In this document: positions 1-14,800 of the stretch, one piece after another
Numbering within the stretch: the first letter of the stretch is position 1
Layout: each line of letters starts with the position of its first letter
From: Antennarius striatus
Taxonomy: Eukaryota; Chordata; Actinopteri; Lophiiformes; Antennariidae
Length of the DNA stretch: 64,000 bases
NCBI RefSeq assembly: GCF_040054535.1
Contig: NC_090782.1
Coordinates: 18,996,001-19,060,000, forward strand
Direction of reading: 5' to 3'
Program-made: the position numbers and the translations under genes
The notes under the pieces: model-generated
What the model saw: only the letters and a program-made list of their open reading frames with translations
Told to the model about the DNA's origin: nothing
Databases searched by the model: none

Positions 1-2834
1 TTAATAAATCATCAAGTCTGTAGTTTTTTTTATGTTAGTGCATCATTATACTCCAGGAAATAATCAGATTAGAGGTCAGACAGTCCATGTGAGAGTCCCT
101 CGTGAGTAATTGGCCTATAAATAACATGCAGCAAAGGTGCATCTAGGCATAAATGTAATGGATCATTGTTCATATACAAGACTTAAAAATGGACCAATCA
201 CTGATTTCAGTGAACAAAGCACACTATTATTGATCACTGTTTGCTATTTAAAACAGTATATTCTTTTCTGCAGCTAAAGCTCAGATAAAGCTACTGCAAT
301 CATCACAGTTAGCAACTGACTGTTGAAGACTGGGGGACATTTAGTCACTTTTTCTCTACGGTTGGTGAAGACTAGCGCACAGAGAGTAAATATTTGACTT
401 TCTCCTGTCAGCTGACGAAGCCCATGACTTCCTTTTAATGGTAAAGTTTTCATATGTCTAATAGTTGTGTCCTTCAGTGGCTGTAATGATCTTTGTTATA
501 CATTCACAGGGTAAGGTCATTTTATGTCAATGTTTTCAGCTTGTTCCATTGCCCCAAAGTGGCCGATGAAAAAATCAGTGAATGTAATTTACAGTGAATA
601 ACCCTTTAAACTGTATGAAAGAAATTGGAAACATTAACATTCTCATTATTTAGGCTTCATAATTGTTTTTCAGTTAAAAAGGGAAGTGATTAAAATTTTC
701 AAATGTAAATTAAAATCTTAGATTAAATTTAAAAAAAAAATCTCCTATGTGCAAGTAGTAACATGTAAAATCATCCCCCTTCACTCCCCATCCATGTGTG
801 ACATGGGAAGAGAAAAAATGGACAAGTGCAGCGTGCTCCTGTGTTGTTATAACCATACCTGCCTGTCTGCACCATTTGGATCCATCTGTCAAATGCTGTG
901 AGAAACAACCTGCAGTCGCTCCGTTCATCTGTTCCGCCGAGCACTCAGTCCCTGCCCCCTCATGCAGAGCCTAAGGGGAAAAACTATGCAAGACATCACC
1001 GCTGTGACAACAAGAAGTGCTATACATGTAGCAGCTCGCCCCTCTGTGTCAAGCAACAACAAGGGGGCGCATGGCAGTTTGTTACAAAATGCACATTCAA
1101 AACTGAAGGTGTTCAGAAGCAGGGGGAAGCGACTGCCTCTGTGTCTCTCTAGGAAATGTGGATTCTGTCATTTTGGTTTCTGTGAACAGTCAAGGAATTT
1201 TTTCTGTGTATTTCTAAGGATGCATCTCTGTGAACTCTGCTGCTTTTTTTTACTGTCTGCAAGCTAAAACCTAAATAAAACTTGCAAAGCAACAGTGTGG
1301 TGCAACTGTTTTTTTATGCACCCCAAAAAGATCCAAGTGTGTGTTTTTTTACCTCCTGAGCCTGACTCTTAAGCATTCTTTGTGTGTTATTCTGAGTGCC
1401 TTGATGAATTTTAAATGAGGCTGCGCTGCTCAGTTAGTTAGTGAAAATATAAAGAAACTCTTCAAAGAATTGCTAAGTTTGAGCTCAGCATGAATCCTAG
1501 AGCATGGATGGAGTGTTAAAGCAGTGGCTTGTTGTGACTGCATGCATGCCCAGCCCTGAACTGATCCCCCTCTGCTGGGTGAACCCCGCTGAGCCTAGAG
1601 GAAGCAGGTTCTTATCAGGGAGGAGGGCAGGAAGAGTGGGCTGAGGAGGAAGAGCGCATGGGGGTGTTGGTGGCAGCGGGGCTCGGAAGCCAGTTTCCTC
1701 TAAAGTTTACGATAATGACTTGTATTAGGTGTGACTGTAAGTGCTACGAGAATGATTTGAGGTGAATGAAGTCATCTGTGTTATACTTTGTCTATGACAA
1801 ATATGTCAAAATGAAAGACGGCTTGCTTTTTATTGTTTTAACTTTAAGCTTCAGGCAGTGAACAGAATAAATTCCACTTATTTTATGCAATTAAATTGTG
1901 TATTTAAAATCTTATGTGATTCTACAGGAGGTTCCTTTAGCATCACTTTGCTCTTGGGGCTGGAAGAATCCTCTGTTATAAAACTGAAATGAAGTTGAGA
2001 GTTTGAAAGCCGTAAAGAAAAGAAGAGTCTTACTGAAAAATTGTTTATTTGCTGTTATGTTTTTCTGACTCTATACTAGAAATTTTTTGAGCAATCTGGA
2101 TTTAATCTGTATCTGGTGCCTCCTCCACATTTGCAGAACAAATGCTGCTTTAAGAGGCAGAATTTTCTAATGGTTGTGGTTCGCTAGTGGATCTAAAGTC
2201 AATCTCATTTTCTGTCAATGTCAAGTTTGTAAAGACTTTATTTTTGATTGCTTCACTTACCCAAACATCACTTAGAGTGCAAACCTTCACCAGTCGTTGC
2301 CATATGCACAACTATCCTATTGGTATCAAGAAAATGTATGCAGTAGTTTTTACCCCCTAATAATGAATGTTCAAGGGTATAGCTATTGTGTGTGGGTGTG
2401 TCCTCATCATGTCAGTATTTTAATGCTTGTGTTTCCCAAAGGTGGACTCCATGAAGATGATCTCCTCCAGACTTCCTCAGCAGTAACTGGGCAGCATGGC
2501 GTCTGCTCCTCCTGCCTTAGAAGACACCAGTGACTCGTTGGCACTGCACTGGAGGTTAACTCCGACATAGACTCCCACCACACAACCCAGGCACACTGAG
2601 CTGCTTCCTACAGGCCCTGGTTAAACATTCACATTAACTATTTTTAGAGAGTTTGAAAAAAAAAAAAATGACTTGTGGTGGAGTGGCACATTTTCAGAAC
2701 AGTGACATCACGGTGTAATAACAGCAACATCTGGACAGAGACCTTGGACAATGTTCTTTCACTGATCAGGTGCTTTGGTGGCAGAGCTGAACTGTACAGC
2801 TCTTCCACAAATTGGCACACCCGGACTTTGAGCC
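1..2834. other. Upstream region of the semaphorin gene, no coding gene recognised
   Basis: No conserved coding exon is visible. Short open frames around 700-1270 have no recognisable protein content. A G-rich stretch at about 1560-1700 and the sequence from about 2440 up to the start codon at 2835 could be promoter or 5' untranslated exons of the semaphorin. The latter follows an acceptor-like pyrimidine tract ending near 2441. Neither can be proved without transcripts. Confidence 0.5.
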
Positions 2835-5800
2835 ATGTCTCTTCTTTTCCTGTTGAGCTTCATTTGTGGTTTGATGCTTCATGTTTCTGTCAGTGAAGTC
2901 AACACTCACTGTTGCGTTCCACGGCAGACTGTCCCCTACCAGAGTAAGTTATGCTGATGTTATTGCCTATTCTTATTTTCCTCCAACAAATCTCTTCCCT
3001 GAATGGGCTATATGATATGACATTTTAATATTGTATTTGAATAATTAAAATATCCTATTTAAGGGTACTTTGTACTCACCAGGTCTGGATGTCACTTAAA
3101 AATACTTATTCTTTTTGTCTTGGGAGCATTTTTTTAGCTGTGCAATGTTAAACACATTGAAAATCAGTAAAGTAATGCAGATGTTTTCCCATTAAGATGA
3201 CCTAAAGTCATTCCGAGAAGAGGGGATCTTCAACTACTCCACTATGCTCATGAGCGATGAGCTGGGAGTCCTGCTGCTGGGCGCCAGAGAGGCCATTTAT
3301 GCTCTGGACATGACAAACATCTCTGTTAGGAAGTCTATGGTAAGAACCTGGAGATGGGAACAAATGAAAATGTTTGAAGGTATTTCACTTAATAATAAGC
3401 CATACCTGTCGAGCCTGCATTATTTAAGTGTTCCCAAACGTTTTAAGATTAGGCAAGTGTCCATCTTTGGCATCACTCAGAAAGAATTTTTAGAAGAGTA
3501 AAAGTTCCACTCAAAGCAAAAAACATTCCACTAGCTCTAGTCTCACCTCCACCTCACCTACAGTGTCTTTTTAGTCTTTTTAATCTTTCTCTGCAATCTT
3601 TCACTCATTGGCAAGAGAGCGTGTTTTGGCTGAAGATTTGCCAACAGAATCTTTTCCAGTTTGATGGAACGACTTTCATATCAACACCCAAATCAGTCCT
3701 GTCTGCTCAGCCAGTGCAAGTTAGCAAGAGGAATTTGATAGTGTGTTCTTGCTGCTCTCCATTTAGTGGTCTGTTGATTCAGATTTATAGGCACACAGCT
3801 GACTGTCGTAACTGGCGAGGAACTTGTGTCCCAGAGTGCACTGGCTGGTCTTAAGACAAACACTGAAATGTGTGAGAGTAAAAGGGCCACAGTTCGACTG
3901 TCATACTGTGGGGTTGCAACATCGTTCGTGTTTACTTTGACGCAACATTTTTTTTTTTGTTGATGCAGGTGTACTGGAGAGTTACTGAGGAGAAGCAGAG
4001 AGAGTGTACGTACAAAGGGAAGCTTGCTGAGGTTTGTGTAATATTTTTATACACTAACTTTTACTTTAAGGGCAAGAACTCAGCCTTGAAAGATTGGGCT
4101 TTTCACTTGTAAATCATTTAGATGAGAGTCTTTATGCTGAATGCTTTACTCCCTGCTTTGAACTGAATGTCCAAATAAAGGCTTGAGAAGTAAATGCATG
4201 TACACATCCTTGACCCTTAGGTCACTCAGCTCAGGACAGGCAATGCAGTCTGTATATGTACTGTATGTGGTATGTTTGTGTTTTTGCCGCTGAACCAACA
4301 AAGTTTTGACCTTGACATTCTCTCCGTTGGATCTGGTTGCAGATGGAATGTCGAAACTACATTCGAACCCTACACAGAGTGAATGACACTACAATATATG
4401 TGTGTGGCACAAATGCATTCAGCCCCACCTGTGATTACATGGTAAGTTTACTGCACAGTCTGTTTTTTAAATTTCTTTTTTGTAGACAGGAGATCTGATT
4501 CTGTCATTGGTGAACATTCTTCTTTGTTTATTATATGAACAATTTTTTCTGGAATGGCTTTGCATCTTTAAAGCAAGAAATTTAATTTTTGTTGTCAGTA
4601 TATCTGTGAAAAGATCAATTCCAACAATGTGACAGTTCATCTTACAGTCCTTTATTCTTGACCTCAATGACATGCAACCTGATGCCCTTTTTTCCTGCCA
4701 CTGTTTGTAAATGTTATTCTTTTTGGTGCACAGTGAAGATTAAGGCTTATAGGTTATTGCTCCAAATGCTAGTGGTGTCACTGTACTCTATCCATTAGTC
4801 ACCGGTACTTTATAATAATAAATTTAAGCAGCCAACCTGTCTTTAGCCTATTTTTGCTGCTGATTTATGCATGTAACACTACTGAGTACTTCCAGATTTG
4901 CAGCAGGGAGTGGTGTGTGTGATGGATTGACTCTAAATCAAGTTTGTTTTAAAGTATCAGTGTTCATCACAACATTAAACCACATGATCCAAAGCAACAG
5001 TGTTGCTAGCGGATAATAATTTGGATAATATTCCATTGCTCTAAGAAGATTTGTTTTATAATTTAATGAATAATATCTCTGAACCCAATTCAAACTATGT
5101 GGAATTTTTCATTTCAGCACCTTTTACCTGTTTGTACAAGTGACTAACATAGAATAAACATGCCATGATCTATTCTGGTATATTTCTCTTAAATTATTCT
5201 AGAAACATGTATCTATTATTTGTATATTTGAAAACAAGTGGTCAATTATTTTAATATATGCAAAATTAATGTAATGGGCCAATAAAAACAAACCACTGGT
5301 AAAGGCCAATAATTCCAGTTTCTCACCTCAATATTATGTCTAAATAAAATGGCTCAATTTCTCCTTTTCCCACTGTCTGTCTTTACTCTTTCTGCCTTTA
5401 TTTCCACAGACATTTGCTAATGGACAGCTGAGACTGGAAGGGAAGCAGGAGGAGGGAAAGGGGAAGTGTCCTTTTGATCCCTTCCAGAGATACTCCTCCC
5501 TCATGGTTGGTGAGTGTTTCTTAGGTTGGCCGCAAAGTGTAAAGAAAAAAATGTTGCCAAACATTCAAATGGCACCAGCAGAAAAGAAAAAAAAAGTAAC
5601 AGTGCAAATTTCACTAAACTCGAACCAATTGCAATCACAAGTAGCACCAAGTAGCTGCATCAGTGCTGCCTGCTCAGCCAACAAATGCTCTAATCCATCA
5701 GGAAGAGCCACTTGGTTCAGTTGATTAGGAGAAATGTTGATGAGATCCTGTTCCAGGTTAATGCAATTAATGGATTTCCAGGAATTCGTTCTCATCTCTT

Positions 5801-8800
5801 GTTCCTGTCCAACAGGAAATGACCTGTATTCTGCTACATCCATCAATTTCTTGGGCTCCGAGCCTGTGGTTCTGCGTAGCTCAGAATTGGCTGTCCGCAC
5901 TGAGTTTAAGAGCTCCTGGCTAAGTGGTGAGTTCCTAGTCTACTAAAGCTGTCTGTTTTTTTAAAATTTGGTTTGCATAATTTAGATGACACTTAACAGT
6001 AACAGAGTTGATGATACAATAGGATGATATCCTTCAAATGGAAAATCTAAGTTTTTAGTTTTTTCAACATTTTCTGCTCCTAAATTCTTGTAATTTCAGA
6101 GCCAAACTTTGTCTACATGGACTTTGTGGGTGAGAGTCTTGATAGTCCTGATGGAGATGATGATAAGGTGTACTTATTCTTCAGTGAGAACGCCATGGAG
6201 TATGACTTCTATAGCAAAGTTGCAGTTTCTCGAGTGGCCCGTGTCTGTAAGGTACATTACATCCAGAATAAAAAAAATTGTTTGCAATATTTGAGACTTT
6301 AAAGAATGCAAAATGTATTTATTTATTTTAAGAAGATGCAATCGGGCACTACCTTACGTACAGTAGACCGCCTGCAGGTGTGCACACGACAGAGAGCTCT
6401 GTCTCTGTTTATAGGGGGATATGGGCGGTCAGCGGACACTGCAGAGGAAATGGACGTCGTTCCTGAAAGCTCGTCTGGATTGTTCCTTCCCTGAACCCAG
6501 CCTGCCCCCCATTGTCCAGGATGTCTTCCTGCTGAGACACGATGACTGGAGGAAGAGCGTCTTCTATGCTGTCTTCACACCCCAATCGTACATATTTACA
6601 TTCAACTTCTGTGGTTTTATTGTGTAGGGTGGGTGTTGATGTATGGCAACTTAGGAAGAAAGCCAAATGCTTGTTATGGAAGAATGAAGAGACTGTCTAT
6701 ATAAACACAGCACCTAGTCTAAATAAAAAATTAAAAAAATTATTTTATTGTATTCATTAGGATCTTTTTATTATAAAGTACTAAGCAATTTGTCCTTGAA
6801 CAAATCAGTGGTAATTGAAGATTTAAAAAGTATTTGTCAATCCTTTAAAGAAACACTTTACTTGATGAAATGTCTTTTATGTTTTGCAGGACTTTTTCCC
6901 AGGTATCTGCAGTATGTGCTTATAGTGTGTCTGCCATTCAAGACATTTTCAATGACGGCAAGTTTAAGACACCTGTTGCTGTTGAGACCTCTCATGTTAA
7001 ATGGGTGATGTACACTGGAGAGGTGCCGGTACCCAGACCAGGAGCGGTGAGTCTAAGTACTTTGTTGCAGCCAGGGGATGTTGGGTATTGATGTGTTCAA
7101 GGTAAATATGGTAAATCTTTTTTTGTATTTCAGTGCATCAATAACTTGGCGCGTAAAATGGGGATGAATCGTTCTCTGGATCTCCCTGATAAAACCCTTC
7201 AGTTCATCAGAGATCGCCCCCTTATGGACGAGGCTGTTCGGTCTCTGACAGGAGGACCGCTGCTGGTCAAGAGGGGAGCTCTGCTAACACGGATTGTAGT
7301 GGACAGTGTGCTGGCGCTGGATGGGCAGAAATATGCTGTCATGTTTATTGGAACTGGTAATGATATAATAAAATTTCAAGATTTAAATTCAACAGAACTG
7401 TACTTAAAAACTTTAAAAAGATTTGATTTTTAGTTTTGTTCTGTCCAGTTAATTCCAAACCACTGAAAAAGTAAAGTCCTATTTATCTGTAATGTTTACT
7501 GTTCACTTCAAGGCAAACATTTAAAGTTAGAAAAATGTTTTGATAATCTCAAATAATCTATTTCATCAGAATTTAGTGATTTATTCCAATACCAGTGGGA
7601 AAATGTAGTACAGTGAAATCCTACTGAAAAAAATTGTGAAAATGAAAAAAATTGACAGCCATGACAATATTTATTGGAACAGTAATTTCAGAAGAACACA
7701 TTTAATATGGGTAATTCCTGTTTTTGTCTTCTGATCAGAAAATGGTTATATTCAGAAGGCTGTCAACTACGCTGAAGAGATGTTCATCATCGAGGAGATT
7801 CAGCTGTATGAAAACCCTGTGCCTATTAGCACCCTACGCCTCTCAACCAGCAAGGTAACTCCCAACAGGTTCAATGTAGAGACAATGAGGTTTTATTGTA
7901 GTGCACTAAGGTTCAATCTGAATTTGTAACCCAATGCTGATGTTATCACTAATTTGCCACAAAGAGGTAACAGAAGCTTGTAGTTTTAATAAGACTGAAT
8001 CCCATTTGATGCGTTTATCTGTGTGCACACCTATAGGGTCAGCTCTATGCAGGTTCGGACTTAGGTGCTATCCAGATACCTGTCAGCAACTGCAGCCGCT
8101 ATGACACTTGTGTTGACTGCATCTTGGCCAGGGATCCTTACTGTGCCTGGGAGTTCACTGCTGAGCAGTGCTCCTCAGTATACAGCTCCTCTTCCTCCTC
8201 CTCACATCGTGCCATACAGAGTCTGAAAGAGGGAGACATTACTCAGTGTCCTCATCCAGGTCAGGTGTTTTTAGCATTGCAGCAGCCGTATTCATTATTT
8301 TGCAGTAGTACCAACTTGATTTGTGTGGTTTTTTTTAGATCCAGTAGCAGCTGTAGACTTTCCCTTGGTTCCAGAGAACAACATCCAACTTCCTTGTAAG
8401 ATCCGCTCCAACTTGGCGAGGGTCATGTGGCTATTCTTCGATCGTTCGCTTCACTCCGACAGCAAATACTACATCTACAGTGGGGGCCTCATCATCATGA
8501 GTGCCTCTGAATCAGACGCTGGCCTGTACACCTGTACCTCCATAGAGGAGATCAATGGCAGGACATACAACCAGACGGTGGCAGTTTACCACTTACGACT
8601 GTACTCTGGCCCAGGAGGGAAGGACAGTCCTGGCCCCAAGAAGACAAATTCATCAGATTCTTTTCATAAAAATAATACATCTATGGGCAATGAAGACCCC
8701 CTTTCCCCTGAGACCCAAAGTGATTCTGGCAGGGTGACTCACTTAGAGGTGGCCGTGGCCCTGTTATCGCTGTTTTGCCTCTCCCTGGTGGGGGTTGTAT

Positions 8801-9075
8801 TTTGGATCTGGAGTCAAGGACATTTGAGATGCTTCAAGTTTATGAAGCGCTCCAGTGAAAGTGAGGGGAAAAGGCCATCAGCAGAATACATGCACATCCA
8901 CAACAGAACTTCAGAGACAAAGCCCATGAGGCCTGACCCTGGTAGTCCTTCCATTGCCAATAATAATCACACGGCTGTTGACTTCAAAAGGAACGGTCAA
9001 CCACACTTTACACCAATGGCTAGGATTTCAAGTCTGGATGGCCTGGGATATATAAATGATGAGTCAGAGATTTGA
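2835..9075 (+). CDS. Class 4 semaphorin, membrane-bound guidance ligand (probably sema4e)
   Basis: Thirteen coding exons: 2835-2943, 3197-3339, 3969-4031, 4343-4441, 5410-5509, 5816-5926, 6100-6251, 6415-6587, 6890-7046, 7134-7356, 7739-7854, 8037-8259, 8339-9075. They join in phase to an 801-residue protein. Residues 1 to about 20 are a signal peptide ([20 protein letters not shown]). The sema beta-propeller spans about 40-490 and has family landmarks [34 protein letters not shown] and LPDKTLQF. A cysteine-rich PSI module begins near 500 (RDPYCAW). One Ig domain has its cysteines at 576 and 622. A membrane helix lies at about 694-716, followed by an 85-residue tail. Sema, PSI, one Ig and a TM segment define class 4, whose members bind plexins for cell guidance. 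The tail ends ESEI, a class I PDZ-ligand pattern. The class is certain; the paralogue (4E rather than 4B, 4C, 4D or 4G) is a guess from overall resemblance. Confidence 0.93.
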
Positions 9076-11828
9076 CTCTGCTGAGGTAGACTTTAGTGCA
9101 CTAATTATTTTCCCACTGATGCACTACTGTAGAAAAGGTTCCACATTGTTCTTTGGTGTTTTTCTTTGCCATTTTCTGACACTATCAATTCTTGACACTG
9201 ACTGGGCAGCTGATGTTCACTGACGAGACATTTAAACAATTTTCTGAAGTCATTTTTGTACATCTATATTTTATATAATGAAAAATTGTGAATATTCTGG
9301 TGTAATATATTGTGCACAGCCAAGATATTTTTTCAACTATTTATTGTCATAATGAAGACTTTGTTTCAGCAATTACAATACTTGTGATCCTAATCTCGTA
9401 TGGTCAACTGCAAGGTTTTGATCTAAAATTTCAGAACACATTTCATTGTTTTTGTTACCACCGTTTCTTTCAGGCAACAGTCTGTCACCTCACTGTCACC
9501 AAGTGATCTGTTGAAGACGGGCACTGCCTGTAATGACGATTAGACAAAAATAGATTCACACCAGTAAATGCATCATTGACATGTAGATGTGATACTGTCC
9601 TGTCAAAGAAGTTTTTGCATCAGACGTGGTGCACACTAGAAATGTTTTTTTCAAGCAAAAATACATTCTTTTTCCATATTTTTGAGATATCACTAGCAAT
9701 TACCATTTCTTACAAAAATCTAGTGTTGCTGTAAGTTGCACTGCCACGCTTGTCTTGATGCCTTCCAGCAGCTACTCCTGTTGATTGTACATCGCTTACC
9801 TCTGACCAGTTGCTTTTGTCTGAGGACGAAATTATAGAAGATTCCCCTGAAGCTGCCTTCATCTCAAACAAGCAGGTTTCTGTAGGTATGAAAGGGCTGA
9901 AGAGGGACTCTGCTCAATTATACATGAGTGCTTTGGAAGAAATTTATGAACTGAATTCAATTTACATAATGGTTTAATAAAATGACAATAACGCTCAAAT
10001 GTAGTTTGTCTTTTGCTTCTTGCCGGAGGTATAGTTGCACTGAGGAATAAGGGAAACCATTTGCCAACTATTCCATCAATTCCAGGAGCCAGTGGCTGTG
10101 TGCCGAGTTGTTTCAAGTTTTAGAAAGTACTTTCCCAGCTGCCCTCTCTCGTACCCATCGGCTCTCCTTTTCCTCGATAGATGTTCAGAAGTTTCGATTC
10201 TTATTTTAAATTCTAAGCATCTTGGTATGTTTTTCTGTGGGGCTCACAGGGTTTTCATCCCTCCCTTTCAAACATTTCTGAATAAGTCAGTTCAACAACA
10301 GTATCTCTGCCAGAGTGAAAGATTTTACTCTGAAGTACTTGGATAAGAAACATGGGTGGTGGTCAGCGGGCCAGAGCTGGGGCTGAAGACAAGCAGTGTC
10401 ATGTGAGTTTTTCAGATGATCAGTTTGTTACAGAACGTTTTTATGGATGTCTCTCAACTGATATGACGCTTTACATTTAGCTAAGAGACTGACATGTTGG
10501 GAAAAGGAATATTTATTGAAATGTTGCAATATTTCAAGGTTTCTTTAATATATCCATTTTATTCTCACTTATCAAATAAGAGAAAAATCAATGAAGTTTG
10601 GCAGCTGGCCATGAAGGAAAACAAAAATATTCAAACCACCGGGTGGGCATGTTATCACTTCAAGTTTTAAAGAAGTAACCAATCTGTCATTTAATAAGAT
10701 GTTTTATCATGTTGCAATGACGTTATATTATTGCATAACTGGAATAACCGATTGCATTTATACATAACACTTACATGCAAGATTTCACTTTGCTGTTGAC
10801 TCATTTGAAGAGACTTTTTCAATCGTTCAGTTAGACTGTGGTTGTAACAGTTCATTTGAAATAAGATACTTTTGTTCAGTCTCTTTCCTGTGATGGGCTG
10901 CATGCAAAACCACAGAAATCACTAACACAAAAATTCATACTGTCTTGGAAAGTGACTGGAATATTGACAGCAGCTGATAAGGGGTGCAGACCACTAAAAA
11001 GCAAACAGTGCAACTTTGAAACTGCAGAACAATACTGGTACATAACATCTACATTGGGTGTGACTTTTTCAGAACCGAAATAAAGGCAGGAGCCAAGTGT
11101 TTTGGCAAATAGCTCTCCAGGAGAAGAGGATCATGCATTAACATCTGTTTGAAATGTTTCCATGTGTAGCTGCACTGAAGCTCAAGTCCAGTTGTTTAGA
11201 GCAGTGATTGGTAAGTGTTAAGACATTTTTACAAATACAAAACCTGCTTGCATTATTAAGGCGGATTTCAAGAATTCACAGCCAATGCAAACATGATAAG
11301 CATTAAAAAAAAAAAAAACTTTTGCCAGAACATGTGCAATACATATATAAAAAACCTAACAAACTGCAGTTTGCAGCTTTTATCCTGCTGTAACAAAAAA
11401 AAAACATTTTAAGCATGCTACATTTTTGAGCATGCAGAATCTGGTAACATATACAACACCATTCTAAAAGGTCCATAAGGCACACATAACATACTGCTGT
11501 CATAAATGGTTTGTCGCTCCTTTTGTGTCTCATATTACATAAATGCAACACTGTACATATTCCTTTGCAAATTTCTTTTGAGCATTACAGTGTAGTTCTT
11601 TCTCATTCTTTAGAGAAAACTATATGTAAACAATGGATGAAACGGAATGCTATGTTTTAAAGATAACCTGCCACTACAAGGGTAGGGTTTAAAATCCTGC
11701 CCTGTCTTTCAAGAACAAAATCAGATGTTTGTCAGGTAAAATAGAGATGATGTAATGTTTTGAACTGTTTTCTGTGCACCACAGAGACAGCCAGCTATCT
11801 GTCTCCACCTAGTGGCAATTCTCAGCCA
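9076..11828. other. Convergent 3' untranslated and intergenic region between the semaphorin and scamp4
   Basis: Two genes end toward each other here. On the plus strand a canonical AATAAA at 9976-9981 is a plausible semaphorin polyadenylation signal, which would give a 3' UTR of about 0.9 kb. On the minus strand, TTTATT (AATAAA in reverse) near 10510 could end scamp4. No conserved coding sequence, RNA gene or clear repeat is seen. Confidence 0.6.
9976..9981 (+). promoter_or_regulatory. Candidate polyadenylation signal of the semaphorin gene
   Basis: This is a canonical AATAAA hexamer 0.9 kb past the stop codon, followed by TG/T-rich sequence. The assignment is by position only. Confidence 0.45.
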
Positions 11829-14800
11829 TCACCACTGACTGTTGTCAGGATAGCTTGGCACTGAAGCAGGATACTGTGGCAAGGTTGGGCCTTGGACCGA
11901 CTGGGTTGCAGCATTAAACCCTGCTTCCCTCACTGGTGCATTCTTCCAAACACCGGTGCTCCACTCCTCCTGGGCACGTTGCATACTTCCTCCACCACCC
12001 CGGTACAGTCTGTGCACCTACCACAAGAAAAGCATGAAAGGAGCTCAGAATGTGATTTTTAAGCAGCATCGTGTGTGTTTTCAGTGTTATGTGATCACTC
12101 ACCTTGATTAGAACCAGTGCCATTAAAACTGTGTCCACAGTGAAGAGCAGAGTTGTGATAAGCATCACTATAGCAGAGCCCACATTCTGACTGAAAAACA
12201 GCACTGTCGCAATCCAGCCGCTTCAAGGCGTCGGCCAGCGTGAGGTGGAGAAGGATGGGTTAGTGGATCATAGAGTACGCAAGTCAGCAAAGTGTATTTA
12301 ATACAATAAAAAAGCTGTTAAGCTGCCAACAACATTAATAACAAATGCAATGACAGGCGGTGTATTTATAAAAAGTATAAAACTGACTTTACACAACAGC
12401 GGGTTATGTGTGAACAATGTTATTGCTGCAGACGGTCGGTTACATGTACTGAAAATAGATCTCACACATTTTTTGAAAAATTGTTCATACACAGTAAGAA
12501 AGACTGTCTATTTAAAAAAAGAGAATTACCCTATAAAAAGATGACTGCAGCATTCTTATTACAAAACTTAATTCTTACGATGTACACAAGAGTGTACAGG
12601 AGAAAGCTGCTTGACAAAAAAGGACATAACAACAACCCAAACCAACTAAGTCAACAAGGCAGTCAGAGAATGCAACATCCCACAACACCCCTGAATTCAA
12701 AATTTTACCCTGACCTACTTTCATAGGTCAGGGTAAATTGAAGCATAGGCACTAGTTTTGATCTATGGTCTTATTCACGCTGACCTTCTCCCTCGTCTTT
12801 CTATCTCATCCGGTTCCTTAGTGTACAAAAGTTGAAATTTGACTTTTGACCTAGTTACACCCTGGATACCCTCACAGAAGGTGTTCAATTTATCATCACG
12901 GAGAGGAAACACATAAAGATAACATCAAAAAGCTAAGATTCGTGGTTTGGTTAAAAGATGGTTTGGTGGAAACTTATTGAACACTTTTTGAGTCAAAACA
13001 TGACAAACTGATGGATAATGGAGATGATTTGTTCTTATATTTCGCTCTAAATTCTTTTATGGCAGTGTTAAAAAATTTCAAATTTACACTTCAAAAACAA
13101 ATTTTAAGATTAACTGTGTGACAGACGTTGTGTAGATGGTTTGCTAACAATCCTCAGAAGTAAAAACTTTAGCGCACAGAGCTAAGCCAGGGACAAAAAT
13201 ACATTAACGGTCTCGCAACATGCTTAAACTCTGCCTGAGACCTCAATGTTGCATAGATGAACATGAATGATATCATCAGAATCTGCATAAACATTTTTCA
13301 GCTAACCATCTGAACAAATTACCTCTACTTTAGAGAGTCACTGGATGCAGATCCATGCTTCACATTTAGTAGGGCTAGTATTTTCCATGATTTCACCTAC
13401 TGCATCCCATCCACTAATTGATCATTTTTAAGACCCCCACTGATTTGCAGATGTAAAATCTGCATCAATGAGCCTATAAGACACATGGGGATCCCTCTCC
13501 TACAATCAAATATCAGTGAACTTCCTGCAAAACTGTAGAAGCAGAGCATCCACAAGTAAAGGACTTCATACGTCTCCCTCAGTCAGACAGTGGCCACTGT
13601 TCAATGATATCAGATGCAGGGACATAAATTTTTTCAAGGAAATGGGAGATGACACACTGATCGGTGGGTTTAACAAACATTAATAACTGGATGACTAAAT
13701 ACATCCCCAAACATCTTGGGCCACCCTGATTCTGCACCGTTTAATCAGACATGCTCTAAATGCACTTACAACATAGACTTAAAACAATGCACTTCTGATC
13801 GTTTAATGTTACCAAGAGCCCGTACCACGCTCACAAACTCTCAGTTATCGGGAAATAGAAATAAAATGGTGAAAAGCTGTACAGTATATGATAATGTTAA
13901 AATTTTCATTTTGTGAGATTGCATAATAATTTTTTTAACATGATCATTTCACACAGCAGAAAACATTCAGCCTTCAAAGTGAGTAACTTATAACTCACCA
14001 TGCACCCCAGCCAGAGATACCTATCATCTGGATGAAGGACAAGACACACTGGAGGAAGAAGACGAAGAAGAAAGCCATGTAGTTGAAGGAACTATCAGCC
14101 CTGTAAACATCAAGACAAAAAGAGTACAGAAAGGATGAGAAAACAAATGCACCAAAGGTTGCTCTAGTTTTGCTGCAGTATTTTTTCCTCCCACTACTCC
14201 ACACATTGGGGGTGTTTTTAACATTGTTTAATAATCATATTCTGTGAATGTAAAAAAAATACATTTTTTAACCAGTCGGGTTACATGGCTTAAACTCTTT
14301 ACTGTCACATCACATATTTTCAGGTATTTCCCAGCATTATTTTGATATCAACTCTTGGTGATGTGACTAAATAAAATGATGGACCCACTTGGCTTTGAGC
14401 AACGGAAGGATGGATGAAAACCTTTGTGAGATGTGAGTTTAGTTTTTGCTAAGACCAACACCTAAATTGGTCGCATGTAAAATCCACCACCTAAAAAAAA
14501 TCCTATACAATTTAATTGTATTTCATTTTTAAGTGTGTGACACTTCCCGACCGTCGAACAAACCCTCCTCTGGAATCCTTCCCTCAGAGTCTGTTGCAGT
14601 TCATATGTGTTACTTCTGAGTCACAACCTGTCTGTTTAAATGAACTTTACTGACATATCATCAGTGTATTCCTTCATTTGTTTACTCTTACAAACATGGA
14701 AAGAACTGTCTGATTCTTACAAGCTCTCTACAAGCACCGCATAGTTTATCATGTCCTTAATGACTGTCTCATGACACCGGTTATTTTGCAGTTCTCAGAC

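Noticed and set aside
898-1267. Overlapping plus-strand open frames upstream of the semaphorin
   Set aside because: No recognisable domain, no conserved motif and no clear splice context; probably chance frames or UTR.
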